This document shows positions 25,385-37,100 of a stretch of DNA of 64,000 bases, piece by piece. Source of the stretch: Tamarix chinensis (lineage: Eukaryota > Streptophyta > Magnoliopsida > Caryophyllales > Tamaricaceae); assembly GCA_030549775.1 (NCBI GenBank), contig CM060175.1:46745915-46809914 (forward strand), in the 5' to 3' direction. Each line of letters starts with the position of its first letter. Within the stretch, counting starts at the first letter, position 1. Under the pieces are notes generated by a model. The model saw only the letters and a list, made by a program, of their open reading frames with translations, did no database searches and was not told the origin of the DNA. A program made the translations under genes and the position numbers.

Positions 25385-26365
25385 TGAAATACCCCAGAAC
25401 TAATTATTTTGAAAATATGTCATTAAATAAGAATTATCAAAAAATTAATTTAATTTATTATTCTATTTAGATTAAGAGGGATTATGTAGGGCAAATTAAT
25501 AGGAAATTATAAATATTTTTATAAAGGAGGAAATTTGGGCATTGTGTAAATTAAAAAGGAGTTAGGATGAAAATTTATAAAAGGGCCTAAATTAGCCAAG
25601 AAAAAAGAGGTTTAATATTTTTATTTAAATATTTAAATATTCTTATTCTGGGTACCCCAAGAAAAATACTCTAAATATTTATGTAAAACCAAGATACTTA
25701 AAATCTTCTTTTCCTCTTTTTTTCCTTCTTTTCTTCTTTTCTTCTTTTCCTATCTTTCTTTCTTCTTCTTTCCACCGGTTGGGCCTGCCCGTGGCCCAAC
25801 TTCCTTCCCTCCTTTCTTCTCCTTCCTTGCGGCCCAGCGCCGTTCAGCCCCCATCACATAAGCGCGACGCAGCGTTTCGTCCCTTGATTCGCTGAGACGC
25901 CGCGTCGCGTTAAGTGACAAAATAGCCGTTGCCAAACCGGCAACGCGACGCAGCGCTTTGTCCCTCTACCTGCGGAAACGCCGCATTTTTTTTAAGAACC
26001 TTATAACCGTTGCCAAACCGGCCGACTCTCCCTCCTTTCCTTTTTTCCCCTGGACCGCCCGGTCCACCGCGCCCTATCGTCTTCCTCCTCACGCTAGGCC
26101 TGCAACTCGCAGCCTACACCGCCGACAGCCACTTGCCCATCTAGCCATCCTCTCCTTCCATTTCCGTCCCTTTTCTTTCCCATTTCAACCCAACCTGCCC
26201 GTCCTACCCCTCACGCGTACTGCCCCCTTTCCTTTTTCCCACACCGAGCCAAACACACCCTGCAATTTGCAGGGCATGCGCCGGCTGCCACCACCGGACG
26301 GTGACCTGCCGCACCTGCCCCGCATGCCCTCTCCCTCCTTCTTTGTTTTCCCCCTCCAAATTGCG

Positions 26366-26373
26366 TATAAATA
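26366..26373 (+). promoter_or_regulatory. TATA box of the giant solo LTR
   Basis: TATAAATA followed by CCCCCC, at the place matching the TATA boxes of the other two plus-strand LTRs. About 3.9 kb of the LTR lies downstream of it. Confidence 0.65.
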
Positions 26374-27207
26374 CCCCCCATTAGCAGCCATAGCCAGCCT
26401 CTTTTTTTTCGAAATAGCCCTGAAACTCTGCCTCACCGCCGCCCAAAAAGTTGAGCTTTCCGCCGCCGCCGGTGATCGCCGCAACAACTGCCGCCCACCG
26501 GAACCTCCCCCGCACTTCCCTCTACAAAACCAAACCACCGTCACCCCTTGCCTCACCTTGCACGTGCCGCCCCAGCCGTGCGAAGTCACCATCTCCAGCC
26601 TTCGCCGCCCCTCGCGCCGCCTCCTAACGCCACCCTCGCCACAACCAACGCTTCCACCACCCTCCAAAACGCCCAGCAGACCTCCCTCTACCTTCCCATA
26701 CCTTCATCTTCCCCTGTCTCCCTCTCCTTCTACCTCCCCCATTTTCCACCACTCTCCGCCACCTTCGGCCGCCACGCCAACCACTGCGCGCCGCCACTCC
26801 CAGCCACGCCACCACCCTCATTCCATCCCTCTCCATCTACTGCATCCTCCTCCACCTCAAACACTCCTCTACCCCCTCTCCTCTAGCCCACACCTTGATC
26901 TTTCCACCTCTCTTCCTCCTCCATCGCCGCCGCCAAATGCCGCCGCCGGTCTACCACTGACCTTAGGTGGTTTTTCCAACTCCCCCAATCCTTAAAAACT
27001 ATTTTCTATAAGTGTTAGTAATTTTATCTAATATTAATGATACTACCCTTAATAATATTATTATTATTACTATTATCATTATTATTACTATTATTATTAT
27101 TATTACACTCTTAATATTATTATGTATCATCCTTATTTTCCTAACCTAATTTCAGAGATAGTTAACTAGGGTATATTATTAAAAGGGAAACAACTTTAAC
27201 ATTAAGA

Positions 27208-27216
27208 TATTTATCC

Positions 27217-27266
<50 letters not shown>
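27208..27266 (+). repeat. (TTA)n microsatellite
   Basis: About 18 uninterrupted ATT units, in the trinucleotide-rich module of the solo LTR. Confidence 0.85.
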
Positions 27267-27267
<1 letters not shown>

Positions 27268-29282
27268 CTATTATTGTTATTACTCTTATTACTATCTCTA
27301 TCACTACTACTAATACTAGATATGGCATATTATCATTATCTTACTACTATATGTGATAGACATTTGAAATCTTATATTACTATTGCCATTATTATTATTA
27401 TTACTATTAACATTATTATTTCTATTATTAATGACACTATTACTACTACTACTACTACTTAAACCAAAGGTATTTTAGTAATATTATTATTATCACTATT
27501 AGTACTACCATTATCATTATCCTTATTTCCTTACTAATATTGTTGATGGTGATCTTCTCCATCATTACTTTTATTAATATAAATCTTTTAACCCTTAAGT
27601 TACTATCATCCAAAATATGACCTTTATCGTTATTATCTTTGGGAATAATAGTACTTGTTGATAATGCAATTAGTATATTATCATTCTAATCCTAACACTA
27701 TAGCTAGCTTTAGTAAAAAAAATGTTAGGGTTTCTATCACTATAAGCATTAGTGTTACTATTATTTTATTATCATTGTTATTATTATCCCTACTTTGCTA
27801 TAGTTAGTATGAATACTATTATTATAAGAATAAAGCTAATAGGTTTAATAATATAAGTGTAACAATAAATATTAAAAATAAACATATTTTAACTCGTAAT
27901 ATTTAGTAGACTATTTTTAAGATAAAAACCTTAGTTTTCGTATAATACTCTCTTTAATAATAATAATCCTAATCTTAAACTAGAATAAGGGATGATGGTA
28001 CTTGTGAGGGAAACTAATACTTAGTATTTTCCCTTTTATAGGTGAACCTAACCAAAACCCTAAGGAGTTATAGTAGCGTGCTCCAAGCCCGGCGTCACTT
28101 TAGGTAAGGATGTAGCTAAGGCCCTTGTGTGTTATGTGACTTGCATGCCTTGGATGCTTTATATTTCATGTTATATTATGTATCGTATAATTTTCCTTAA
28201 CTTGTCTTATGTGTAGCGCAGCTTGGAGTTGAGGTATGTTTTGTATGTGTTCTTATGACATGAATATAACATGTATATGTGATGATTGTGGTGAGATATG
28301 ATATGGCCCTCTAAGACATGCATGCTAGGACAAATGATATCATGTTATGGGAAACGAAAGGACAAAAATAAACAAATGAAAAGTGAGATGCTAAGGGGAA
28401 AATGAGGTTGACCAAAATGAACGAGAGATGAGAACCATGCATGGGAGTTCTAGGGTTTGCATGGGGACTTGAGAGTTTTCATGGAGTGGATAAATCTTGC
28501 ATGGGGATGATCCTTACGTGTGAAAAGTTGATTTAGGGTGTAAATAAGCTAAGGGGAGAGTTGTGGAGTGATTGGAGACTTGTGAGGAAAAATAGTACGT
28601 AGGTCGGTGTAAGGGTGTGTAAGGGACCCGATTAGGGTTTTGGGAGGAAGTAATAATCTGGAAATTGTGGAAGTAAAAATGATTAAGGGAGAGTGGAGTA
28701 TGGGTTAAGAAGGGGGATTTACTATGTGAGGGGTGAGTATAGGCGCTATGGGAGAGAAGGAATGTTGAGTGAGAAATAGAGAGGTTACTTGTGGGAGAAG
28801 AAAGGTACTAGGGTTGAGGTGGTCAACTAGGGTTTTTCAGGTCACGTGCGGAATCGAGAGGTAAAGTGATATGTTTTGGGATAGGGTCTAATTGAGATAA
28901 GATGTGGGGCGATGAATGAAGTAAAGATAGTGTAAGTGAGAGAAGGTTGGGCCACATCGGAGGTTGGGCCACATCAGCCCAATTAGGGTTTCAAGGGAAA
29001 ACCCCTAGAGGGTGATAGGAGGTGAAGTTGATGTTATAAGGTGTTGGGCCTAACCCACACCCGTAGGGGTTGACTTTTTCATTTAAAGGAAAGTGTAAAG
29101 GGAATGGATGTCGGGGTGTGATAAAGGGGCGCAGGAGTCTCAAGATATGGGACGAGCCCCCTTGGGAGGATAGAAGTAGAGGGTAGTTGATATGCATGTC
29201 AAGGGTGGAAAGTTTTATCTAATAAGACACGAATAAGATACTAATTATTTAAAGAGCAAGACTGTTGAGCCGGGCCCAGACC

Positions 29283-29621
29283 AATCCACCGGCATAATAG
29301 TGGCCAAGTGCCAGGGTGCCCTGGAGACCGATCCACCGGCATATAATAGTGGTTAGGTGGGTTCTGCCCTATAAGTGACCGATCCACCGGCTATAATAGT
29401 GGGGGATCCCGAGCTCAACAAACCAAACATTATATTGTAAATGAATCATGGGAAAACTACTACATATTTACAGTGAAACACCATGAGAGTCGGGACCAGA
29501 CCGATCCACCGACATAATAGTGGCCAGGAGCGTTCTACCCTGGAGACCGATCCACCAGCATATAATAGTGGTTAGGTGCGTTCTGCCCTATAAGTGACCG
29601 ATCCACCGGCTATAATAGTGG
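29283..29621 (+). repeat. Two triplets of the CACCGG...ATAATAGTGG motif
   Basis: Copies lie at 29,283, 29,330, 29,380 and then at 29,503, 29,549, 29,599. Spacing within a triplet is 46-50 bp, and the second triplet starts 220 bp after the first. The spacers are also alike (CCCTGGAGACCGATCCACC, TAAGTGACCGATCCACCGG). This is the cleanest example of the array. Confidence 0.8.
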
Positions 29622-29819
29622 GGCTCCCGTACTCACATGGATTAACAAAGATTATGGTGTGAAATAACTACATTTAACAAAGATTTATAAGGAATTAAGT
29701 CCAATTGGACCATAGCCGACCTTCATTATCTGGATTACTACATGCAGCTTATGTGAACGTGTCATGTATGCTATGTTGTATGTTTGTATGTTTGGCCTTA
29801 GCGCATCTGTTACCTTACT

Positions 29820-29875
29820 CAGTATGTAGCGTATTGATCACCCGTTTCATGGGTGCTGCTCATTCCCACGAGCAG
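29820..29875 (+). other. Three-hairpin cluster in the giant solo LTR
   Basis: H1: CAGTATG-TAG-CGTATTG (29,820-29,836), seven pairs with two G-U. H2: CACCC-7 nt-GGGTG (29,839-29,855). H3: CTGCTC-ATTCCCAC-GAGCAG (29,856-29,875). H2 and H3 abut directly. Copies in other LTRs keep the pairing despite base changes. Confidence 0.65.
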
Positions 29876-30173
29876 AAGACCCGTCTGAGCTTGCGCAGGT
29901 AGGGGATGACATCTTCAATGCCTACGACACCTACGAGGCATCGGGTGGGGCTGAGCGTTGTGCCTAAACTGGACTGGGGGATTGAGAGCGACTCGGCCGG
30001 ACTTGTTTCTTCTACTGGGCTTTACATTATCGTATTTTAATTGTGTTTTGTACTACGCTTTATGTTTTGAAAACGTATTCTTTGGATTGTAATTCCTAAA
30101 TCGCACTCTGATTTCTGTATAACTTATGTTTTATTTATGATTCATGTTTAGTGTTAATTTTATTTAGCCTTAG

Positions 30174-30219
30174 CACTTAGTACTGGAACGGTAGGAGTGA
30201 ACCGATATGGTACTAAGTG
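30174..30219 (+). other. 10-bp stem hairpin near the LTR 3' end
   Basis: CACTTAGTAC (30,174-30,183) is the exact inverse complement of GTACTAAGTG (30,210-30,219), with a 26-nt loop holding GGTAGGAGTGAACCGAT. It is kept, with a G-U pair, near 11,745-11,790. Confidence 0.65.
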
Positions 30220-32218
30220 TGGCGGTAATGCTCCCGAATTTACGGTTTTTATCTTTCGCTTCCGCTAAACCTTTTGATTTAAACGAAATTTTTCAGTAGT
30301 AAATTTGGGGGTGTTACAACCTAGTCTTAGGATACGTTAGTAAATAATAGTATTTTTAGGAGGGAACCTAATTCTATTTTTTCCCTTATAACAGGTGAGA
30401 CCAGTCAAAGCCCTCAAGAGGTATAGGAGCGTGCTCCAAGACTGGTGATGTTTTAGGTAAGGGGTGCTAAGGCCATTTGTGTAATATGTGATTTATATGA
30501 CATGCATGCCATGTGATATGAACTGTGATGTATTTTATGTGTATATTGTATAATTGTTATGTATGCAGCATGATATGGAGTTAAGATAGGATCGTGCATT
30601 AAATTGCGGCATGTGAATTATGTGTATTGGTTGTATTATTATTGTGGTATGACGTGGCCCATAAAACATGCATGATGGGTTTTGTAAGATAATAATGGGG
30701 AGTGTAATGATGTGGTGATAGGGTTTGCATGGAAGTTAGGGTTTTCCATGGAGTTAATGTTTGCATGGAGCTAGGGTTTGCGAGGAGTTAGGGTTTGGAG
30801 TAAATGTTTGCATGGAGTTAGGGTTTGCATGGTGTTAGGGTTTGCATGGAGTTAATATTTTGCACGGAGTTAATGTTTGCATGGAAGTAGGGTTTTCACG
30901 GAGCTAGGGTTTACGTGGAAGTAGGGTTTGCATGGAAGTTAGGGTTTGCATGGGAGTTAATGGTTTCATAGGAGTTAGGGTTTGTTATGGTTACCATGGT
31001 TTGGTGTGGTTAACTAAGGTTGAAGGATGATAATAGTAGAAGTCAATCATGCATATCTGGGTGATAGCCTTTGAATAAGATACATAAAACATTAATCATG
31101 TAAAGTGGAAGAATAATAAGCCGGGTCCCACCGATCCACCGGTTAGAAATAGTGGTTAGGACACGTTGTCCTATTTATATCTGATCCACCACCTATAATA
31201 GTGGTTAGGGTATGATACCATATGTATCTCTGATCCACTGGCTATAATAGTGGCGGACTCCGAGCTCAATAAACCAAACACCTAAGTTGCTAAGACACTG
31301 AAAAGATACTAAGTACTTACAGTGGAACACCACGTGAGTCGGTGCAACCGATCCACCAGTAAGAAATAGTGGTTAGGGTATGGTATCCTATGTGTGACTA
31401 ATCCACCGGCTAATAATAATGGGCAGGAGCATTGTGTCCCGCTTGTCTCCGATCCACCGGCTATAATAGTGGGGGCTCCCGTACTCATATGGATTGGATA
31501 AAGAGTATGATGTGGAATGAGTATCTATAAAATATTAATTAAATAAATAATATGGACTTTTTGGGTTATTATATGTGGCTTGATCATTTATAAGCTGCGC
31601 AATATTCTACATGACTTTATAAATTATATGTGTGTGTTTGAACGTGTAAGTCGAATATGATCCTACTTGATTTTATATACTTGTGTGTTGGCCTTAGTAC
31701 TCGATTACCTTACTCAATACGTAGCGTACTGATCACCCTTTTTAATGGTGTTACTCATTCCTACGAGTAGAAGACCTATGTAACGTATTGCAGGTAGGAA
31801 ATGCTTATTTTGATATCATTGATATCTATGGGACATCAGGTGGGTTCAAGTGATGATTTAAGTTGGATCGGGTTTAGAAGTGGCGTGGCCGTTTTCCTAT
31901 CATGAAATTATTATTCCTTTTCTCTTTTAATTATGTTTGAAACTCCAAAAATAATTTTGTTATTGTAGCTATTTTTATTCTCCGAATAACTATCTTGCAT
32001 ATTTCAGATTATATGAAACTCATGCGTACTTTGATTATTGATTCACGAATTTTAATTTATGTATTAATGTGTGATGATGGAAATCTTTTTCTCAGCCTTA
32101 ACACTTGGTACTACAATAGTAGAAGTAAACCGATCTGGTATGAAGTGTGGCGGTAGTATCCTTAGAATTTACGGATTTTTAAATTTAAAGGTCTTATAAT
32201 ATATATATATATATATAT

Positions 32219-34036
32219 CAATATATTAATGTACAACACGCAGTTGTCTTCTCCATTTTGCATATGATTACATCTTTTCAGGAAAATAATAATAAAAATA
32301 AATAAATAAATAACACCATTTGTTTATTTTTCGGTTGCACGTCGTGCCACGAAACATCAATGGAGGTGACGACAATTTATTTACAAGCAAAATATAAAAA
32401 AGAAAGCATCAATCAAACCAACTACAGCATGCTTCCATCGTAGTTTTAGAGGAAAGATAAAATGCAGCAGAATAATCATGAAATATATATATATATATAT
32501 ATATATAGGAGGGAACATTTCTGCAGCCTAGTAATGGAATAAACCAGTCTGAATTGAAGCATATCCGAGGGAACATGCCATTGCCAAACCTGACTTCCAG
32601 CAATCAATGCGCTGCCTTGCTACTTCTAAACCTTGCCAATAAGAATGGCAACGAATTAGATACGGATTAAATATTTCTATCCATTATCCAGATCTGATAA
32701 GAAAATTTATATTTATTTTTAAATCCAAATTATATGAATATTTTTTTTCTTCCTCCATACATATATCCATATCCGTTTATATATCCATTAAATAAAACCC
32801 ATCAAATTTCAAATAAAATCTATCAAATTTTAAAAAAAAAAACATTTCATATTAGAATTATATATTTAGATTGTTAAATTTTAATTATATCTTTGCTTTT
32901 AACTTTAGAAAATATACTTAAGATTAAAAAATAAAGATAAAAATATAATTTTATATCGAATAAATAAATATAGATACGGGTACGGATTTAAGAAACCTTC
33001 ACCTATATCTATATCTAAACTCAACGAATATTAATTACTTTCTTCCGTATCCGTTTATCTATATCTATTTACACATTAGACGGATAAAATCCGTCAGATT
33101 TCAAATAAAACCGGTCCTATTTTCATTACTACTTGAACAGAGTGAATTAAATCCAATCACCAAGATGCGTGCATACAATTGCCATCAACGTGCAATAACC
33201 AACATCTATGTACGAGTGTATAAAATCTATATTATATATTAATGAAACAATCGATTGCGATTCAAATCACTCTTTCTTCCACCTATTATCCACGAGTTCA
33301 AGCTACATCACAACATACGGAATCAGCTACCACAAACATGGTTTACATTGTGCATTATTCTACAAATACAAACACCCCGCCCCCAAAATAAATAAAAAAC
33401 ACAAACACAAACAACCAAAACAAAGGAAAAAGAAGAGTGGACAGAAAAAATTGGCATTCATGGAAAGGGAAAATAGCTCTCCTTGGCAAATTAAAAATGA
33501 CCAACATCAAGCCTCACAGAAAACAGGCTAAATCACGTAATGACTTCGCTACATAGCAACATCATGACAAGCCTAATGCTTGTCCAAGAGAAGATATATT
33601 TCATACATACACTGACGTGTGTATAACCGCTGCTAGCCTGTTGCAATAGTCATACATAACAGCAAAAGCTTGGAGATAGAAATAACTTTAAAGCTGCAAC
33701 AAATACAGAATTAGGAATTCTCCATTTCGGACGAAGTGGCATGGGCTAGCATGAGAACAAAGGGTATCAAAGGTTTTGTACACCTCATTTAGAAATCACT
33801 GGCTTCTTGTTGGACTAAACACTAGGTACACTAAACAACGCCACTGCCAGAATGATGTCCACTGAGATTCTAAGGGCCCAAAAGACATCTTGAAAATATC
33901 AACACAAAGGAATCAATGAGTCTAGGGAAACACCTCAGTAATCAAAATAGATGAAATGACCGTCCCCGAAATGCTAATTGAAAAGAGACCAATAAGCCAT
34001 GGGTTCTCACAAATTCTTGTTTACCATGATTGCAGT
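32219..34036. other. 3' flank of the host gene with AT-rich repeats
   Basis: The sequence holds (AT)n tracts at 32,198-32,219 and 32,484-32,507. An AT-rich block at about 32,640-33,120 contains two related segments, 32,744-32,826 and 33,038-33,114 (both with ATATCCGTTTAT and CAAATTTCAAATAAAA-like words), possibly an old MITE. The part nearest 34,036 should include the 3' untranslated region of the minus-strand gene; I could not fix its polyadenylation site. Confidence 0.45.
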
Positions 34037-34157
34037 TCATGATATCGAATCCTGTTGGGAAAGATTTCTGCTGTACATAGGAAACTCAAACAGGAAAAAT
34101 TCCTTGAACCATAAGGGAAGATTTCCATATATCCACGATGGCAACGGGATGAGAAGA
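34037..34157 (-). CDS. Exon 9 (coding part) of the DUF1295 gene
   Basis: Completes Ser253, then codons 254-292 and the TGA at 34,039-34,037. It encodes [18 protein letters not shown] and a tail with EFPMYSRNL, as in family members. The acceptor is TTTTTCAG. Confidence 0.93.
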
Positions 34158-37100
34158 CTGAAAAACAATTGCCTGCCACATCAGTCACATAAATGATACA
34201 AAGCCAATGAGAATTCAAGCGATAAAAAACGTCAAACATTACCTGGTAACTTTCTTATACGCCCTGTAATTAGCCAGTTTCCCGTATTTCTTATCTGCTG
34301 AATCCTGCAGTCACATGGAGTGAGCACAAGGGGAAACGGATATGGTGTGATTCTACGTGCCAGAAGAGAAATTTCTGACCTCAAGCAGTGGAATTCCGCT
34401 GACAAACAGCAACAGCAGTGTAAGGAAAATTGGACCTAGGATGACGAACCACTCACCACCTACCAAAACAGGAGTTGAAGCCACAAAAATCCCCCACCAT
34501 AGAAGAATCTGCACACACAGGTAAATAGCTACACTATCTTCATTCTAATCCATAAAGGAAAATTTAACATGGTTGTAAGAATTTAGTAAATTATGCAAGA
34601 ACAAAATCAAACTAGACTGAGAAATGGCATCCTAAAATTAGAGGCAGTGCATAGAATTGGACTAGTAAATTAACTACACAATTCACTTTCCGAGGCTCAT
34701 CTTTGGATTTTGGTTATTTTAGCACATAAGATTTCCACTTTTAGGTGATGCTTCAGCATGTAGCCTTTACAGCTACTAATTCGTTCATATTATGCATAAA
34801 GGCCACTTCAAATTCAGCGACACAAAGAAGGTGCTTGCTTCAGTCTTACTGCCTCGTAATGCATAAGTCTTAATGCTGAATCCTATTAGCATATTGACAA
34901 AAGAGATGCACTAACCACACCAAAACAATTTGAGTTGACAAGAGAGAAGCACTAACCTCACCAAAATAATTTGGATGACGGGAGTATTTCCAGAATCCAA
35001 CTTTGCACCACTTTCCTCTATTCTGTGGTGAGTTTTTGAACGCCAGCTTTTGCTGATCAGCAATAGCTTCAACTGTAGTGCCTATAAACCACATGACCCA
35101 ACCGATGATGTCCCTAGCTTGCAGAGATGGATTTCTATTGCTAGCATTGACAACCGTTACAGGTAGACTCACAGTCCACACCCACACAGCCTGCCACCAT
35201 ATATGAAAAATATGTACATCAATATCATATTTTACCCAGTTCTCGACCAACCCATCCTTAAAAAAAGGCAAATCCAAGGTATTACCACAATTAATAGGTG
35301 ATAAAATGAAACATGACAATGCACCTGAAAGATCCAAAAAATTGCTAATTTTCCCAAATTCCCACGTATTTCATCAAAACGCCGGTCCTCTCCCCATTGC
35401 AAAATCCTGAATATTAATCAAAATGACAAAGAAGTGTAAGGAAGCTATTGTAATGCATAGTCTAGAGAAATTGCTTCATATACACTCCCTAAAATCGAAG
35501 ATAATATAGAACAGTAGGATATGTGTAGTCCAGCATTCTAGCTTTTGAAATACACCCACCCTTTCACTTATTCCGGAATGTCAGGGGTCTGAGCAGCTTT
35601 GCATATTTTAGAAACTTTTTAGCACTATGCCATCCATCATTAACCATATTTCCTTCCTGAAAGCCCGCCTTTCAGGGCCTTTTTTTTTTTTTTTCTCTTG
35701 ATCCAGGCCATCCCGTATTCAGAAACCTGAAGGCTCCTTGAGCCAACCAGGACCACAAAGGGTGGTAGACCTCTTGCTGCGGGTTTTGACACAGCTGCCT
35801 CCCCAAGACTCAAACTCAAGGCTTTTAGTTAAGATGGAACAACTCGATCCTAGTTGATCCACAGACTCGAGGGTAAAACCTACCCTTCATTAGGTATACC
35901 TAAGGTGATGACTCTATGGATGAGCAGCCAAATCTATGCCATTAGAAATGATAAATTTAGCAATGCGGATACAACAATTTCTGGAAATTCAAGACCACTA
36001 TAATAGAAGATGGTAACAAATCCCCCCCCCCCCAAAAAAAAAAAAAAAACAAGACTTCACTTGCTAAGCATACGATTTCTTGAATAACTGAAGAAATATA
36101 GTAAACAAAGAAAATTAATTTGGGAGGGCACATAATTTATGTGGAGAAATAACCAAATCAGGGAATGGTATCAACATCCAATATTCTACTAATAGTAAAT
36201 AAATGATAGTAACCAGGAAAAACAGAAAACAATCGCTTGCAAAGATAGAACAAAAACAGATTAAAATGAATTCACAATAGGCGATTACTTTGAAACTGGT
36301 ATTCACAAGAGTGAACACCAAATTCCAATATTTGATGTAAAGATTAAATCAGAAAGAACTACAGGTTGATTCATCAGATGGAGGTCATAAGATTGTTTCA
36401 ACTTGATTCAGAAACAAAACTGAGATGATAATAATTCTCTGTCACGTGTTTATCACTCTCAACTCTATACTACTCATTTCTCTCACTCAGCTCTACGCTA
36501 GTTGTTTCACAAATGTTCATAGAGGCTTAACTAACAAATTCTCAAAATCAAGACCTATGAGCCCAAGCTTCGGCTAGAAGGGTAAACCACGAGGTTTCCT
36601 CTCCCAGTATCAGTGGCGCCATTCTTCAAATATCAATAGGGACAGTGCAAGATTCCAAAAGAAATGGTGGATATTCGACTTTTAATCATTTGTGACAGAA
36701 ATCAATGAGAATGCAGAGAGGAGTTGAGTTTTCTATCTTGTATTGAAACTTCTACAGCTTTTCTTGATATCCCGAGTGAATAATAGCCAATGCTTCATTT
36801 ATTTGAACTACACACTACAACAAGTACCAACAGAGGTAATAGCATAATTTGGTGGTAACTTCTACATGTCCTAGCCAATTGTCATAATAGGCAATACTGT
36901 GTATATATATGCATGAAGGGATTATGTCATTGTCTATTAAGTAAACATCTACATTTAGACATGGTATAGTGCCCAGCTTGTACGTTGCAGTCAGAATTAG
37001 AAACCTTCCCTAAGCAGAATTCACAGAATGAAGCAGCATAAGTTCCACAACTTCATTTGTACACATTGTGAACTGAACATTAAACATTTTTCTCCAAGTT

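Larger units (their letters stand above)
25385..30318 (+). mobile_element. Giant solo LTR (4,934 bp), gypsy
   Basis: It begins TGAAATACCCCAG, ends GGGGGTGTTACA and is flanked by the perfect 5-bp duplication ACCTA. It has no primer site, coding domain or second LTR, so it is a solo LTR. Modules: AT-rich start; pyrimidine tract (25,700-25,830); C-rich GC-high region (25,850-26,960) with TATAAATA at 26,366; TTA arrays (27,040-27,270); 'ggtgaacc...accctaaggagttatag' block near 28,040; two motif triplets (29,283-29,402 and 29,503-29,621); hairpin cluster (29,820-29,875); 10-bp terminal hairpin (30,174-30,219). At nearly 5 kb it is unusually long for an LTR. Confidence 0.92.
23156..32218 (+). mobile_element. 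3' LTR of the giant gypsy element, interrupted by a solo LTR
   Basis: Two pieces, 23,156-25,384 and 30,319-32,218, together about 4.1 kb, match the 5' LTR module by module: pyrimidine tract, TATA box at 24,049, TTA arrays, GGGTTTGCATGG minisatellite (30,715-30,990), motif triplets (31,120-31,480), hairpins (31,715-31,770), terminal hairpin near 32,105. The last 30-40 bp, including the expected GGTGTTACA, cannot be found; the sequence runs into (AT)n at 32,198-32,219. The exact right border is therefore uncertain. Confidence 0.8.

Noticed and set aside
25958..26995. A 345-codon open reading frame, very rich in proline, serine and histidine
   Set aside because: It lies in the C-rich part of the giant solo LTR and spans the LTR's own TATA box. 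Its composition simply mirrors the CCN-rich DNA, the opposite strand is open as well, and no domain is visible.
29283..29621. Regular short repeats with spacers, resembling a CRISPR array
   Set aside because: Plant nuclear DNA, spacers are themselves similar to each other, and the array belongs to an LTR.
34870..35337. Single 155-codon minus-strand frame as a gene of its own
   Set aside because: Only 34,957-35,190 matches the family. The ends are intron read-through past clear acceptor and donor sites.
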